Shown in pieces: positions 33,155 to 43,804 of a stretch of 60,000 nucleotides of DNA (the stretch's first letter is position 1; every line of letters begins with the position of its first letter). The position numbers were made by a program, and so were the translations under genes. The notes beneath the pieces were generated by a model. The model was not told the DNA's origin and searched no databases. It saw nothing but the letters and a program-made list of their open reading frames with translations. Origin of the DNA: Lineus longissimus (lineage: Eukaryota; Nemertea; Pilidiophora; Heteronemertea; Lineidae). The stretch is taken from positions 15,423,808-15,483,807 of the forward strand of contig NC_088315.1 in assembly GCF_910592395.1 (NCBI RefSeq). Reading direction: 5' to 3'.

Positions 33155-33240
33155 ACGGATGGATGGATGGATGGATGGAAGGACACCACTCGAATAGCTA
33201 TTTGACTAGCTCAGCTGACAAAGTCAGCTGAGCTAAAAAT
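33155..33240 (+). repeat. (GGAT)n tract and terminal hairpin of a dispersed repeat
   Basis: A GGAT microsatellite (33155-33180) is followed by a perfect 13-bp stem, TAGCTCAGCTGAC / GTCAGCTGAGCTA, with an AAA loop (33207-33235), then AAAAA. The stem shares CTCAGCTGAG with the 5' termini at 5692, 24720 and 59759, so this is the probable 3' end of that family. Confidence 0.65.
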
Positions 33241-33542
33241 AGAAAGAACTAAAGGAAAATTTGCTGGAAAAAAATAGCAAGGACTGTCACGTAATCCTTG
33301 CAAATCTGATTCAACACCCACACCCCCCTGAGGACGCAAACCAAATCAAAAATCGTCTGTAAAAAGTCTATTGGTTTAATTGGCAACATGAAGATGACGC
33401 CCCAATCGCATTTGAGATCGTCAATGATGAACTAGAAACTGGTTTCGGCGTCACCGTGTATATGCGAGTGCAGGATTTGGGAATTGTTTAGATATTCGTG
33501 TATACACACGGTCATACGGCTGAAAGAGTTAAAATGTCATTA

Positions 33543-34797
33543 TTATTGACTTACCAAAGTGAAGTGGAAATATAGTTTTCAATGTTGACAAAAGGTGGCA
33601 GCACTGCACTGCATGAATTATAGTAAAAGACCCATGAATAGTCTTCAGTAATTTGACCATTATTTATGAATGATGTGAGCTGGCAAAGATTTTCTTTCTC
33701 ATTATTAAAATATGCTTCATGCTTGTAATCCCTGGTAGGCCCCATGATCTGAATCCCTGCAGAAGGCAAGTTATAGGGCCCTGAACATGGGCATATGAAG
33801 ATAAACATTTTGGGGTAGGGGTCAAGTTTTTCCCATTTCTCCCGTATGCTACCAATATTTTTAAAGGCCTTCTAGGGAAAGGTAAATCATATGATAGGAA
33901 AGGACCTTGAGATGTTGCAGTATCACAGGTTTAACATTTTTTTGTCTAAGGGTAATCAAATACTATCCCTTCAAATCCTTCAAAAATGGACAACCTGTGG
34001 CCTGGACCCAATCAATTCCAAATATTGGGACGTACCCTGAATGGAATTGGCTTATATTGCATATTCTTTGGAGTTTAGCCCAAAGGTATGTAGCCACCAA
34101 ATCATATTGATTTTGGCCGACCCCCACCTTAGCACCTTTTGCATGGTCCAACCATGAACAGACACTTAATCTTTAATACAGTGACAATTTTCACTTACAT
34201 GTAAAATTATGCCACAAGAGTTGCTCACCTTATTTATTGTGGGTTTTTTTGTGACAGTGATGAGGATCTGCCTTCCCATTTCAGGATAATTTGAAATATC
34301 AGTTATTTCTCATGGTGCAGCATCATTGGGCATTAAGATCAGGACACTACACTTGCTTTGCTTTGATCAAATCTTGCTGGGTGAAAGTTATCGACTCTGA
34401 TGTAAGTATAAATCAAACCTAACGAGATCTGGTCGTGGCACAGGTCTTTATTTAGACTAGCTGAACGTAGTAAAAATAACTAAATTGTTGATTACTTCTC
34501 ACGCAGCTCATTCATTGGATACATAATCATTTACATGAGGGGAACTCAAAACTGCTAACATTTCTCAATGGAAGCTTATTTCAAATATGCGTCATATTTA
34601 CATGTAGCATTGCACAGAAGAAAAGGGGATGTTTTTTTCTCAATTGCTCTTACGCTTTCTGTCAGTAAATATTCAAGTAATGCAGCCTTCTGCTCTGATA
34701 TTCTAATATCTTTGGCTTATTGCAGTTGGTTGTTTGAGAATGCAAAGTTGGCACCTTTAATTCATGATTGCTTTCATGGAATCTCAAAAGGGCTTAT
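33543..34797. other. Non-coding stretch
   Basis: No gene seen; short frames have no family character. Confidence 0.4.
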
Positions 34798-35030
34798 ACA
34801 GGGCGTCCCTTAAAAAGCAAAACCCACTGAAACAGGCCAATTTCTCCAAAAGTATAAATTATGCAGAAAAATTGGTAGGCATTCCAGGAAGTAGCAGCTA
34901 GGAGTCTTTATCTGGTACCTTCATTGAATGCCTACTGTCACCGTGACGGATGGCTGAGTACCACTGAATTCAAAACCATAGGCAGAATTTAGAAATGTCC
35001 AAATCAGTGATGTCATTTGTGAGAAAATGA
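34798..35030. repeat. Solo end of a mariner family element
   Basis: ACAGGGCGTCCCTTAAAAA and the ~210 bp after it match, with divergence, the reverse complement of 45770-45992, which lies next to the mariner transposase remnant. This is therefore a stray terminal fragment of the same family. No coding sequence. Confidence 0.7.
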
Positions 35031-36082
35031 GCCACTTCTTTTCACAATCATCCCAGGCCAGTCCCAAGTGACCATGTCTTGAATGGACATGGTGTCATAG
35101 GGACATTGGATTACGTAATCACACCTGCACCTAGGATGGGTCGCAATCAGTAGGCCTATGCATGGTTATTCAGACCAAAGACATGAAGTTGTCAGGATGG
35201 TTCAGCTAACTAATGACCAAAGGGTTTCTTTAGTTAAAACGTTCTTCGAAACGGGAAGCTTGTGTGGCCAGTTGAAAATTGTGCCTGTCTGTTAAAAGGG
35301 CCTGTTCACTTTCGTTTTAAGACGTTAAGAAATAGGGTCGTTATGATCACCCTGAATGTTATGTCATTACTAGGCCTATAAGGTGATTACATGACCATCT
35401 TAGTGAAGTTCGAGTCAGACTGCCCCATTTCCTCTCTGGGGGTGAAAGGTGTTGTTACCCTTTATAAATTGGTTATGCATTGTTGATTGAGATTACTTGT
35501 GGTTGCGTAATGTGCCTTTAGGCCTACTCTCTGGAGAATGTAACACTTTTCCGGATCATAGGGTCTTTTGGAAGGGAGGATTTTATCAATAATAGGTGCT
35601 GAGCTATTCAAAGACAGCACCTGCTTTGTATTCTGTCATTCAGACAATAGAGCTGTGCATGAATGAGAACAATCTATTCAACAGATGAGTTTCTGCAGGG
35701 ACCCTGTCCATGAAAATATTGTCTAATGTCTAGTGTTTGAATAGGGTCAAGGAAACCATAAGATGTTACATCATCATTCCTAATAGTTCCTTTTGTCAAG
35801 ATTCCAGCATGCTTTCTACCATCAGAACACATTAGACGTTTGTGCATTGAATGAAGACTGCCAGCTTTAGACATGGTGCTCCATGTATGTGAAGGTTGTG
35901 GGGCATTGATACATGAGAGTGGACAGCGAATTTCGAATCTACAAAGACATCTTCGGCATTACTGCATAAATAGAGATTTGTTTGTAAGTATTATCCTCCG
36001 AACTATGTGAACCAATGCATTTCGAACATCGTCGATTTCCCGATTTGAGCAGCTTTGCCATCCTGTTGGTGAGGGTTTTGTA
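35031..36082. other. Non-coding stretch
   Basis: No supported feature; some TAGGCCTA strings. Confidence 0.35.
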
Positions 36083-36402
36083 TAGACCTCTTGCCTTTGT
36101 CCGATAAAGGGGCTGATGGAGGGGGGGGGGGGGCTAATTCTAATGTCGTTTATACATTGTGAATCCCTATATCTTAAAATCTACTGGACCGATTTTCACC
36201 AAACTTTTTCTGCTTGTAGACATGATAAACATTCTACAGAGATTTGTAAAAAAATGGTATGTTGCTGATCTAGACTTTCAGTAAAATGTTTGGCGAAAAT
36301 CGGCCAAGTTGATTTTGAGATACAGGGATTCACAATTCATGAAGCCATTAGAATTTACCCCCGGCCAATCGGCCCCTGAGTCAGACTAAGGCAAGAGGTC
36401 TA
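36083..36402. mobile_element. ~320-bp MITE with ~140-bp terminal inverted repeats
   Basis: TAGACCTCTTGCCTT at 36083 is mirrored by AAGGCAAGAGGTCTA to 36402. The arms stay alignable far inward (GTGAATCCCTATATCTTAAA versus GTGAATCCCTGTATCTCAAA read on the other strand; GACCGATTTTCACCAAAC versus GGCCGATTTTCGCCAAAC). Flanking TA fits a Tc1/mariner-type target. A G13 run (36121-36133) lies in the left arm. Confidence 0.88.
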
Positions 36403-36493
36403 TTCATTGAAGAGGGTGTGTACATACGACCCAGGCCAACAGGTGGCCATTGTCAAATTCGGGAAAGCCACCATGTTTGAAAATCCTCTGGAG

Positions 36494-36660
36494 TACTGTA
36501 AACCTCTTAAATGTTTTTCTCGTTAAACGCAAAAATACAAGTAAAAGGCACGAAATTGTATTACTCTTATCATGCATTTTTAGATTGCCATAGGAGACAT
36601 TTGATTAAAGGGTGAAATACGGTCATCAAGTCACTAGCGAAAATAAGGGGGTTTACAGTA
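36494..36660. mobile_element. ~167-bp MITE with TACTGTAAACC ends
   Basis: TACTGTAAACCTCTTA at 36494 pairs with TAAGGGGGTTTACAGTA ending at 36660. Ends and TA flanks resemble mariner-derived MITEs; two others with TACTGTA ends lie at 30440 and 37080. No coding capacity. Confidence 0.8.
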
Positions 36661-37079
36661 TCTCCACTAGTTTAGAAAGGGCTGCCAATCCAGCAATATG
36701 GGCCAGGGTGAAAACCAAAAAAAATGTACATGAAATGTGCATAGGGCTTCCTCTGATGAGGATGCTGTGTACATTGTAAATGGGCTTTACAACTTGGAAT
36801 AGTGATTGTTTATAAAAAGTGAAAACTACCAAAAACGTTCATAGATTCTTAGAAATACCATTACCGGGTGTACTGCTTTTTTGTTAGGTTGTGTTTCTGA
36901 TAACAAAACTAAAAAATATAGCGTAGGTTGGTAGTTTTTACTTTTTTTAAGATCAAAGATTCCATAAGGGGCTGCAGGGGTAAGGTCAGTCCATGTCCCA
37001 AGGGCGATTTCAGAAAATATCAGTCGATTGCAATGATTTATTGCACTCTTGAAATTGAGTAACACACGAAATGCCTACT

Positions 37080-37351
37080 TACTGTATACACAATAATTTA
37101 ATTCGGTATTGCGAAGATTATTCCCCGCGAACATAAATCAAAACAAGGAAAATTCTAGGAAAACAACCACACAGTGACGAATTTCTGTGATTTTTTCAGA
37201 GTGATTAGCACCAATTCCATCGATCAGGAGAATATCGGAATTTTCTACAAAGATTTTTGGGATCCCATCGCGAACATTATTCCTCGCGAAATAGTCAGTG
37301 CAGGGCCAAATCGCGAAATCTTTCCTCACAAAAATATTTGCGTATACGGTA
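37080..37351. mobile_element. ~270-bp MITE with TACTGTATACACAA ends
   Basis: TACTGTATACACAA at 37080 pairs imperfectly with TTGCGTATACGGTA ending at 37351. The interior has repeated CGCGAA and AATATC-like motifs. TA flanks. No gene. Confidence 0.7.
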
Positions 37352-37810
37352 TCTAAAACGAAGATTCCTGATTTTTAGAGCAAAAGATTAGAAATACGAT
37401 GTAAACATCATTTTACCCTCAAGGTTTACACCGGTGGTCAGTTCTTTCTCTGCCAGGTTTCAGTGTTTTAAAGATATAAAATGATTTTACCTAGCAATTG
37501 TAACATTTCAACTAAAATGTATTCATGGTACATTTTCATTTGATACCAAGTATCAGCACTTTCTGAATTGGTCCACTAGTTTCTGAAATTGCACACTTGG
37601 GACTGGTACTGCCATGCATTGGATGACTGCTGTAAGTTCATGAACCACTACTTTGTCAAAGCCTTCAGCTGATTAAAACTAAAATCATTTGATTCTGGAG
37701 AAAAAAGGTATTAAATAGGGAAGGCATGTGCCTACAGCAGCCCACCTGCAAAGTGCAAAGTGTCATGTATAACTCACTAGTAACTGCAACAATTCCTTGT
37801 TCTATTACAG

Positions 37811-40800
37811 GCTCAATATCACCAAGGTAATCCAGACGTCCAAGGCAATGGGACAATTGATGGTCAACATGATGACGCTGATACTGCCACCCATGATGAA
37901 CCAATCGGCACCGCCAGCCATGATGAACCAATGGACACCGCCAGCCATGATGAACCAATGGACACCGCCTCTTCTGATGATGAACCGGAGACTGCTGCTA
38001 ACAACGACGTAGACTCTGAAACTGCCAGTCCCAACGATAGGCCTGGCCAAACCTCCAGCCGCAGTGAAAACAACACTGATGGAACATATGTTTATGGGGT
38101 ATCAGACAGTTGCTATGATGCTGAGTTTCCAAGACATGAATGGCCTGAGAACCGACGACGGGACTGGAATCACATGCGAAAGCCATGGATGATGCCAGAT
38201 TGGAAGCTAGAGAATCTCACAGGCATGAAAAAGGAACAGTTCTGGCTGCTTGTGTGGGAGCATCAGCAGGGGAGGACCCAGAAGTCAACCTGCCGTAGTT
38301 TGGATCCTTCTGCTAGAGTATTGTTGTATCGGCACAAAATGCGGAGTAACGTAGAGTTTCGTGATTTGGCTGCGTACTTTGATATAGGTCTGCCAACTGC
38401 CAATGACATTTTCTGGACTGAGTTGTGTGCTGACATTCTCAATAGCTCAAGCCTTCCATTGCAGTGGTTTGGTAACCTAAGTGACTCTGAGAAAAATGAT
38501 GTTTACTCCAATATGAAAGGTCGAGAATCCCCCATCCATAGTGAGTTGCTGTCCTACTTTTCTGATCCAAAAGATGGTTCTTCAAGGATGCCTGTTGCTG
38601 CAAGCATGGATTCTAAAAAAGTGAAGGTGCAGAACTCAATGGATTATGAGCAACAGAAGGATTGTTATTATTCCAAAAAGGGAGGGCATTTCATAACCTT
38701 TTCTACTTTGGTGGATACTACAGGACATGTGGTTTTGACACTTCCTGTGGCTGCAGCAGCCACCCCAAGGTGTGGTGATAGCAATCTGTGTGGTGTTGAG
38801 TTGCAATTATGCGAAAGTCAGGCTGACAGTGAGGTCGCACCTCAGGGACTTCTGTCTCTCCTTCAAGGAACCTCGGACTACTTCGTGATACTCGCTGTGG
38901 ACAAGGGGTACATCTATGTGCCACATAATGTAAGCCAACAAAATGTGACAAATCTGAAGCAGTGGTGTTCTGAGAATGGTTGCAGGCTAATATGGCCTAG
39001 TGAGGGGGATGAGGATATTCTCCAAGTTGATCCAACAAGTGGTAAAATTGAGATGACGGCATCTCCCAGCGACCCTGTTCTCACAAAAAACAGCAAAATC
39101 ATAGTTGGAAAGCTCAGATTCGGAGTAGAACAATTTCATGGAGCTATTGCTGATGAAAAAATCCTGGACATAATACCTTATCAGTTCCTCCAACCACTTG
39201 GAGAACAATTTTGCAACAAATATGGTATACCTAATGATTATGTGAATTGTCCTCGTATCTACCTTATATGGCTAGCTGCAGTGTCACATTTCAATCAGTT
39301 CCATGCAAAATTCAACATAAAGTTCGTGGATGATCAGGAGCAGGTTCGCCTGGCGAAGCTGATTAAGCACCGACTCAACATCAGTAACTTCCTGCATGAC
39401 CCCTCAGTCACTCTTCCTCCTCATGTGCTGCAGTTCCCTTCTGCCAGGAGTATTCAGTGGAACAGTGTTGAAGTCGGAGACATTGGTCAACTCAGAGACC
39501 GCCTTGACTTGCCGGCTCTTAGTGCACAGCAGATATACGAATTCACTCTTGGACCGTACTTGGTTCGTAGGGGTTGTTCTTACATTACCCATTGTAAGCA
39601 ACTCGAAATCGGTGCTCAAATGGGCCAATTCGAAAGTATTGCTGAATACTGGGACATGGCACGTGAACTTCCAGTTACCACCCGTGTTTACTTCACAAAT
39701 GTCGATGAGATTCCGGATGGCTGGAACAATGAAACTTACTTCCAGTGGCCCGAGACAGGAGTGACCATCATAACGATGAAAATGCCATCGGCAAACAGGA
39801 CGAACAGAAACCCGGGGAACATGAAACGGCCTCTAGTAGTGTTCACACAGAGTGGTTCACCGAGGAACAGCGAGTTGGAGAACTATCTAGGATTTACTGG
39901 GCCGCTACAGAGACTTTGTGGTTGGACTTGTGGGACAGCTGCCAAGAGGGACCTTGGCTCCCGTATGCTCACGTCAGATGCCCATGTAGCCGCACTTCTG
40001 ATGATACTGTGTGCTGAGGAGAGGTTTCGGGATCCTGTAGTAAGAAAATGTCATCTAGCCGACCCAAAGCTGCCAGAACCCCTTCAGCCTCGCTACACTG
40101 CGCCAAGGGGTCGCACACCAGTTTTCCGTAGGACACAAAGACAACGCCCACCACAACAGAGCACAAGTCCCCAACATTCTGAGATCCCTGACACCCATGA
40201 CTCTGAAGTGACCAACATTGCTGATGTGGACAGGAATGATGAGCCCATGCCGCCCCAATATCCAGGATCACGACTGATCAATGACGCAAACATTTGCTAC
40301 AGCAATGCTGTGCTCCAGTGTTTAAATCATGTGAATCTTGGCCAGCACATACAAGGTGATCAACCAAATCTTGTGGACAACACCTTTCTTGATATTTGTG
40401 CCAGGATGGCTGGACAGGGTGCACCTTTCTCTGTCCAGGAACTCATTACCACTCTGAATACCACAATTGATGGGAGAGGGTATGTGCTAGGAGTATACCA
40501 GGATGCAGGAGAATTTCTAATGAGCTTGTTGGAAAAACTCAGTATACCTGAAGGAGTTCTCACTTCGTGGCCAGGGCAATTCCACTGCCCCCTGGGGCAC
40601 ATTGACTTACAGTTGGTGAGGGATGGCACCGTGTTAAGGATTAACGTTCCACGTGGCCCCCAAGCAGTGTCACTTATCGATCTTTACCATGATCACTTTG
40701 CAAATTCAGGTATTCTCCAGGGTCACTGTCAATTCCAAGGACGAAATGGGAGAGTCTGTGAACGCCACTCGCAGGGGTTTCAGATCACTGTAGATGGACC

Positions 40801-41071
40801 TATAACTATAATCGAGGTCAACAGACGATCAGGCAATCAAAAGTGCATGACCAAGATTAGACCTCCAGAGGGAGGTACCCTAGATGGCAAGATAATTCAA
40901 GGCATCATGTGCCATTCTGGGGACCAGTGCAATGTGGGCCACTGGTTCGCCTATCTAAGAGACCCCAACAACATCTGGTGGAGGATGGATGATGATAGGC
41001 AACCAGTGGCTGCATCACCTTGGGACCAACAAGGGAACAACTTTACCCTGAATGTTTTCTTTTTGGCCTAG
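37811..41071 (+). CDS. ISL2EU/Harbinger-like DDE transposase fused to a USP-type deubiquitinase domain
   Basis: The frame is open without interruption from a splice acceptor (ATTACAG, to 37810) to TAG at 41069-41071; an internal ATG at 37931 gives 1046 codons, and upstream exons were not found. Numbering from that ATG: an acidic repeat-bearing N-terminus (1-50); a helix-turn-helix-like region (~125-160, VEFRDLAAYFDIGLPTANDI); a DDE domain with Asp227 (AASMDSKKVKV), Asp324 (LAVDKGYIYVP) and Glu400 (LRFGVEQFHGAI); a post-DDE block (YEFTLGPYLVRRGCSYITH); a degenerate SWIM-like CxC...H block near 665-695 (GWTCGT...SDAHVAALL); then a ubiquitin-specific-protease domain with Cys789 (NICYSNAVLQCL), QDAGEF (857-862), His1004 (GHWFAYLRD) and Asp1020-1022. 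The order DDE, tail, SWIM-like is known from ISL2EU relatives; the added peptidase is not something I know. Whether it is an active TE gene or a domesticated fusion is open. Confidence 0.8.
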   Translation, partial: AQYHQGNPDVQGNGTIDGQHDDADTATHDEPIGTASHDEPMDTASHDEPMDTASSDDEPETAANNDVDSETASPNDRPGQTSSRSENNTDGTYVYGVSDSCYDAEFPRHEWPENRRRDWNHMRKPWMMPDWKLENLTGMKKEQFWLLVWEHQQGRTQKSTCRSLDPSARVLLYRHKMRSNVEFRDLAAYFDIGLPTANDIFWTELCADILNSSSLPLQWFGNLSDSEKNDVYSNMKGRESPIHSELLSYFSDPKDGSSRMPVAASMDSKKVKVQNSMDYEQQKDCYYSKKGGHFITFSTLVDTTGHVVLTLPVAAAATPRCGDSNLCGVELQLCESQADSEVAPQGLLSLLQGTSDYFVILAVDKGYIYVPHNVSQQNVTNLKQWCSENGCRLIWPSEGDEDILQVDPTSGKIEMTASPSDPVLTKNSKIIVGKLRFGVEQFHGAIADEKILDIIPYQFLQPLGEQFCNKYGIPNDYVNCPRIYLIWLAAVSHFNQFHAKFNIKFVDDQEQVRLAKLIKHRLNISNFLHDPSVTLPPHVLQFPSARSIQWNSVEVGDIGQLRDRLDLPALSAQQIYEFTLGPYLVRRGCSYITHCKQLEIGAQMGQFESIAEYWDMARELPVTTRVYFTNVDEIPDGWNNETYFQWPETGVTIITMKMPSANRTNRNPGNMKRPLVVFTQSGSPRNSELENYLGFTGPLQRLCGWTCGTAAKRDLGSRMLTSDAHVAALLMILCAEERFRDPVVRKCHLADPKLPEPLQPRYTAPRGRTPVFRRTQRQRPPQQSTSPQHSEIPDTHDSEVTNIADVDRNDEPMPPQYPGSRLINDANICYSNAVLQCLNHVNLGQHIQGDQPNLVDNTFLDICARMAGQGAPFSVQELITTLNTTIDGRGYVLGVYQDAGEFLMSLLEKLSIPEGVLTSWPGQFHCPLGHIDLQLVRDGTVLRINVPRGPQAVSLIDLYHDHFANSGILQGHCQFQGRNGRVCERHSQGFQITVDGPITIIEVNRRSGNQKCMTKIRPPEGGTLDGKIIQGIMCHSGDQCNVGHWFAYLRDPNNIWWRMDDDRQPVAASPWDQQGNNFTLNVFFLA
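37886..37966 (+). repeat. In-frame 27-bp repeat (TASHDEPMD)
   Basis: Three units of exactly 27 bp at 37886, 37913 and 37940, plus a diverged fourth, encode T/ASHDEPM/IDT. The period is a multiple of three, so copy-number change preserves the long frame. Confidence 0.9.
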
Positions 41072-41305
41072 ACTATGTTCATAAAAGCAGTTTGACTAGA
41101 TTCATATGATTCATATGATTCTGACGTTCAATTTTTGGCCTAGACTGTGTTCATAGCATACTTTAGCTGGATTCAAGTCCTGGATTATTTGTTGTTCCAT
41201 TGGATACTGAGGTGATTTGACGTTTGGCCTAGACTGTGTTCATAACGTACTTTGCTGGATTCAAGTCCTGGATTATCTTTTGTTCCTTTGGATTACTGGT
41301 GATTC
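41061..41305 (+). repeat. Tandem repeat that starts at the stop codon
   Basis: Three units begin at 41061, 41133 and 41223, each with TTTTGGCCTAGACTRTGTTC. Units two and three continue with GCTGGATTCAAGTCCTGGAT. The first copy contains the last codons (Leu-Ala-stop) of the transposase-USP gene; the others lie in its 3' flank. Confidence 0.85.
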
Positions 41306-43804
41306 TGACTGTGGATAAACTGATGGGGATGTGACTGATGATTCCATTTATGGGCAGTTGATTGCAGATAGGTAGGACAACCTATACCATAAGTTTTATT
41401 CTCTAATAACCAGTGTCGTTTTTCAATTTCAGATGCGTTGCAGGCTTCACAGTAGTATATCAATAGCATGGCCAGACAATAAATTCCTCGGGCAATTAGA
41501 AGAATAACAATGTTCAGATGACAATTGCTAAAATAGTTTGGGTTTAATTTTGAAAGAATAATGTGTTAAATTAGATATGGGGTTATTTGTCACAAATAAC
41601 ACTTCCAGTGTATGTCTCAGAGGTAATCATCATTTCATTTGCCACACTTGACATCAGTGCCACCATTGGAGAAAAGATAAACAACTGGTCATAATCTGCC
41701 ACCTCGCCCCAGGCAAAAATGATTGATCGCACATGCGCACTTGGGATGTTTTCCTGGTTTGCAAATTCTGTCCGATTGTTTCTCTTTACTCCTATGGTGG
41801 CGCTGATGATGATTTTGGCAACCTCATGTAATCAAATCCATTTGTTGTTGAACTAAAAATGTATGCCTTGCACGGTTCAACACAAGTTCTGTTCATAGAA
41901 GAAAAAACAAACTACAATAATAAGCTATATCACACTGATCGGGGGGGGGGGGGGGGGGGGGGGAACATCAAACCAGAAGGCCAAATGCTTGCTCTTTCCC
42001 TTATCATCTAAAGCATTCATTGCCATACAAAGTCCTCTTATTGGTGTGTCTGTCCCCTAAGTCCACTGGGTAGTTTTCACTGCATGCAGTTCATTGTGGT
42101 GGGTGCTTCACAATTGAGGGATTTCAAGCATGCCTAGTATAGATGTGTTGACAGTAGGCTTATGAACACCAAACTATACTTTTCTCACAAATGAAATGGT
42201 ACTGGTATCCGCTTTCATATTTGCCATTGGTTTCATTTGTTAGAAACACCCTGAAGAAAAAAAAGGCAACAGGAAGACTGGTGATATCCAGGGGAAAACC
42301 CAACTCTTATCTGTAGCAAATGCGATGAAATGGTTCATTTTATTATCATTTCTTTTCTTTCTGATGTCCATTTGGATTTGATCACTTTTATAGACATCAT
42401 TCATTCTCATTATGCCCTCTTGATGAAGAACAAGTCATTTTTATGAAAGAGTAGGGCCATATTGAGATTCAATACATTTATTACGACATTTTTAGGAGCT
42501 AAAAGTAAAGAAAACTATTAGAAAGTTCATCAGCAGTAGGCCCAGGTAACTCAAACAATTGGCTTTTTGTGTCCTTCAATAGGAAAATGATGGCAGCTCA
42601 GCACATCTGCCATTCTATAGGCCTATGAACCCTAGGCCTTCATTGTTCACTGTGGCCATTGTTGTCCAGCACGCAGTGCACACCCCCACAGTTGAATGGT
42701 TCAATCTGCTGTGTTACAAACAGATTCATGTAATACCCAACTCGAAGTAATGAATGGCTATTTTTAAAATGGCTTGAGGAATTAATAGTTCATCTGAGGT
42801 CAACTCTCCCTTAAACGATGAATTTCAAAGTCATTTTTTGGGGTGTTTCTGATAATTATGAATCAAATTATTGGATTATTTGGAGCTCTCATGACCGGCA
42901 CAACCCATTTCTGAAGTAATATTTAGAAAATCATGGCATTTTCACAAGGCCTAATCAGTTCAATTGTTCTTTTGTCTTAGTTAATGACAAGTAAACGAAT
43001 TGTCATTTCACCCAATATTAATCATTTTAATCATTGTATCATCCCTGCAATTTTCAAATTCCTCGCTTTTTCCGTTTTCCCAAGGATCACAAAACTTGGT
43101 CACAAAACGAAAGTGAACATGCCCTTTAGTACTATTAGCTGCTGCCATCTGTTCATAGTGCCAGAACTAAGCTGGGTAATTGACAGACCATTTGCTGCTG
43201 CCACCTGGTAGTATTTGGGTAAACTGGACTGTTCTCCTTTGATGGTGAGCTACATCCGCCTTGTGATGTAGTCCTTGTGTGAATAATTTTATTGCGAGGT
43301 ACAGACAAGTATTATCTAACAGTTAATGGTCTCTAAATAGTGGTTTTAAAAAGTTAAGATGTAAAAGGTGGTTTAAACTGCATAAGTTTGTATTTTAGGA
43401 GCAGTGGTCGAATAAGATATCTTGGGTTTTTCCCAACTGTAAACAATAAGAATGGGCTCCAAATTTGTATGAGAGAACCAGATTTTCTCTGAAGAAATGT
43501 GAATAAAAGTCACATCTAAGACCGAAGATATTAAGAAAGAACGTTGTGAAATTATGAATTAATAATTCAGGCATCGTTTGATGTAGTGGTGAAGCCCGGA
43601 ACATTGTATGTTATTGAAATGAATTGGCCCCAGTGACATTCAATCAAATGACCTTGTGAGAGGTCAGAGTCGTCTGCTGCATTTCGTGGCCTGAAGTTAA
43701 CAGTTTTGCTGTACTTTGAGTGGTGATGATGAAACTTTGTCTCTGATGAACTGCATATTCATTTGATATTCACGAGAGACTTGTCCTCTGGGCATTTATT
43801 AATA
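41306..43804. other. Non-coding stretch with a G23 tract
   Basis: No gene seen on either strand. An uninterrupted run of 23 G lies at 41941-41963, able to form a G-quadruplex. AATAAAT near 41478 could be a polyadenylation signal for the upstream gene. Confidence 0.45.

Larger units (their letters stand above)
24319..33542. mobile_element. Possible 9.2-kb TTAA-flanked piggyBac-like composite
   Basis: TTAACTCTTTCAGCC at 24319 is matched by GGCTGAAAGAGTTAA ending at 33542. The terminus is close to that of the confirmed piggyBac at 10.7 kb (TTAACTCTTTCCCTGCC). If the pair belongs together, a non-autonomous element has been filled by a dispersed repeat (24720-33240) and a Harbinger (27731-32805). 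The span holds no piggyBac transposase. The pairing is inferred from the ends alone; two unrelated solo ends are possible. Confidence 0.5.

Noticed and set aside
33155-33180. (GGAT)n as a telomere-like or CRISPR-like array
   Set aside because: It is a simple tetranucleotide microsatellite near the end of a dispersed repeat; no spacers.
42984-43211. 75-codon plus-strand frame
   Set aside because: No recognisable domain, and the surrounding 2.5 kb has no exon-like signals; considered chance.
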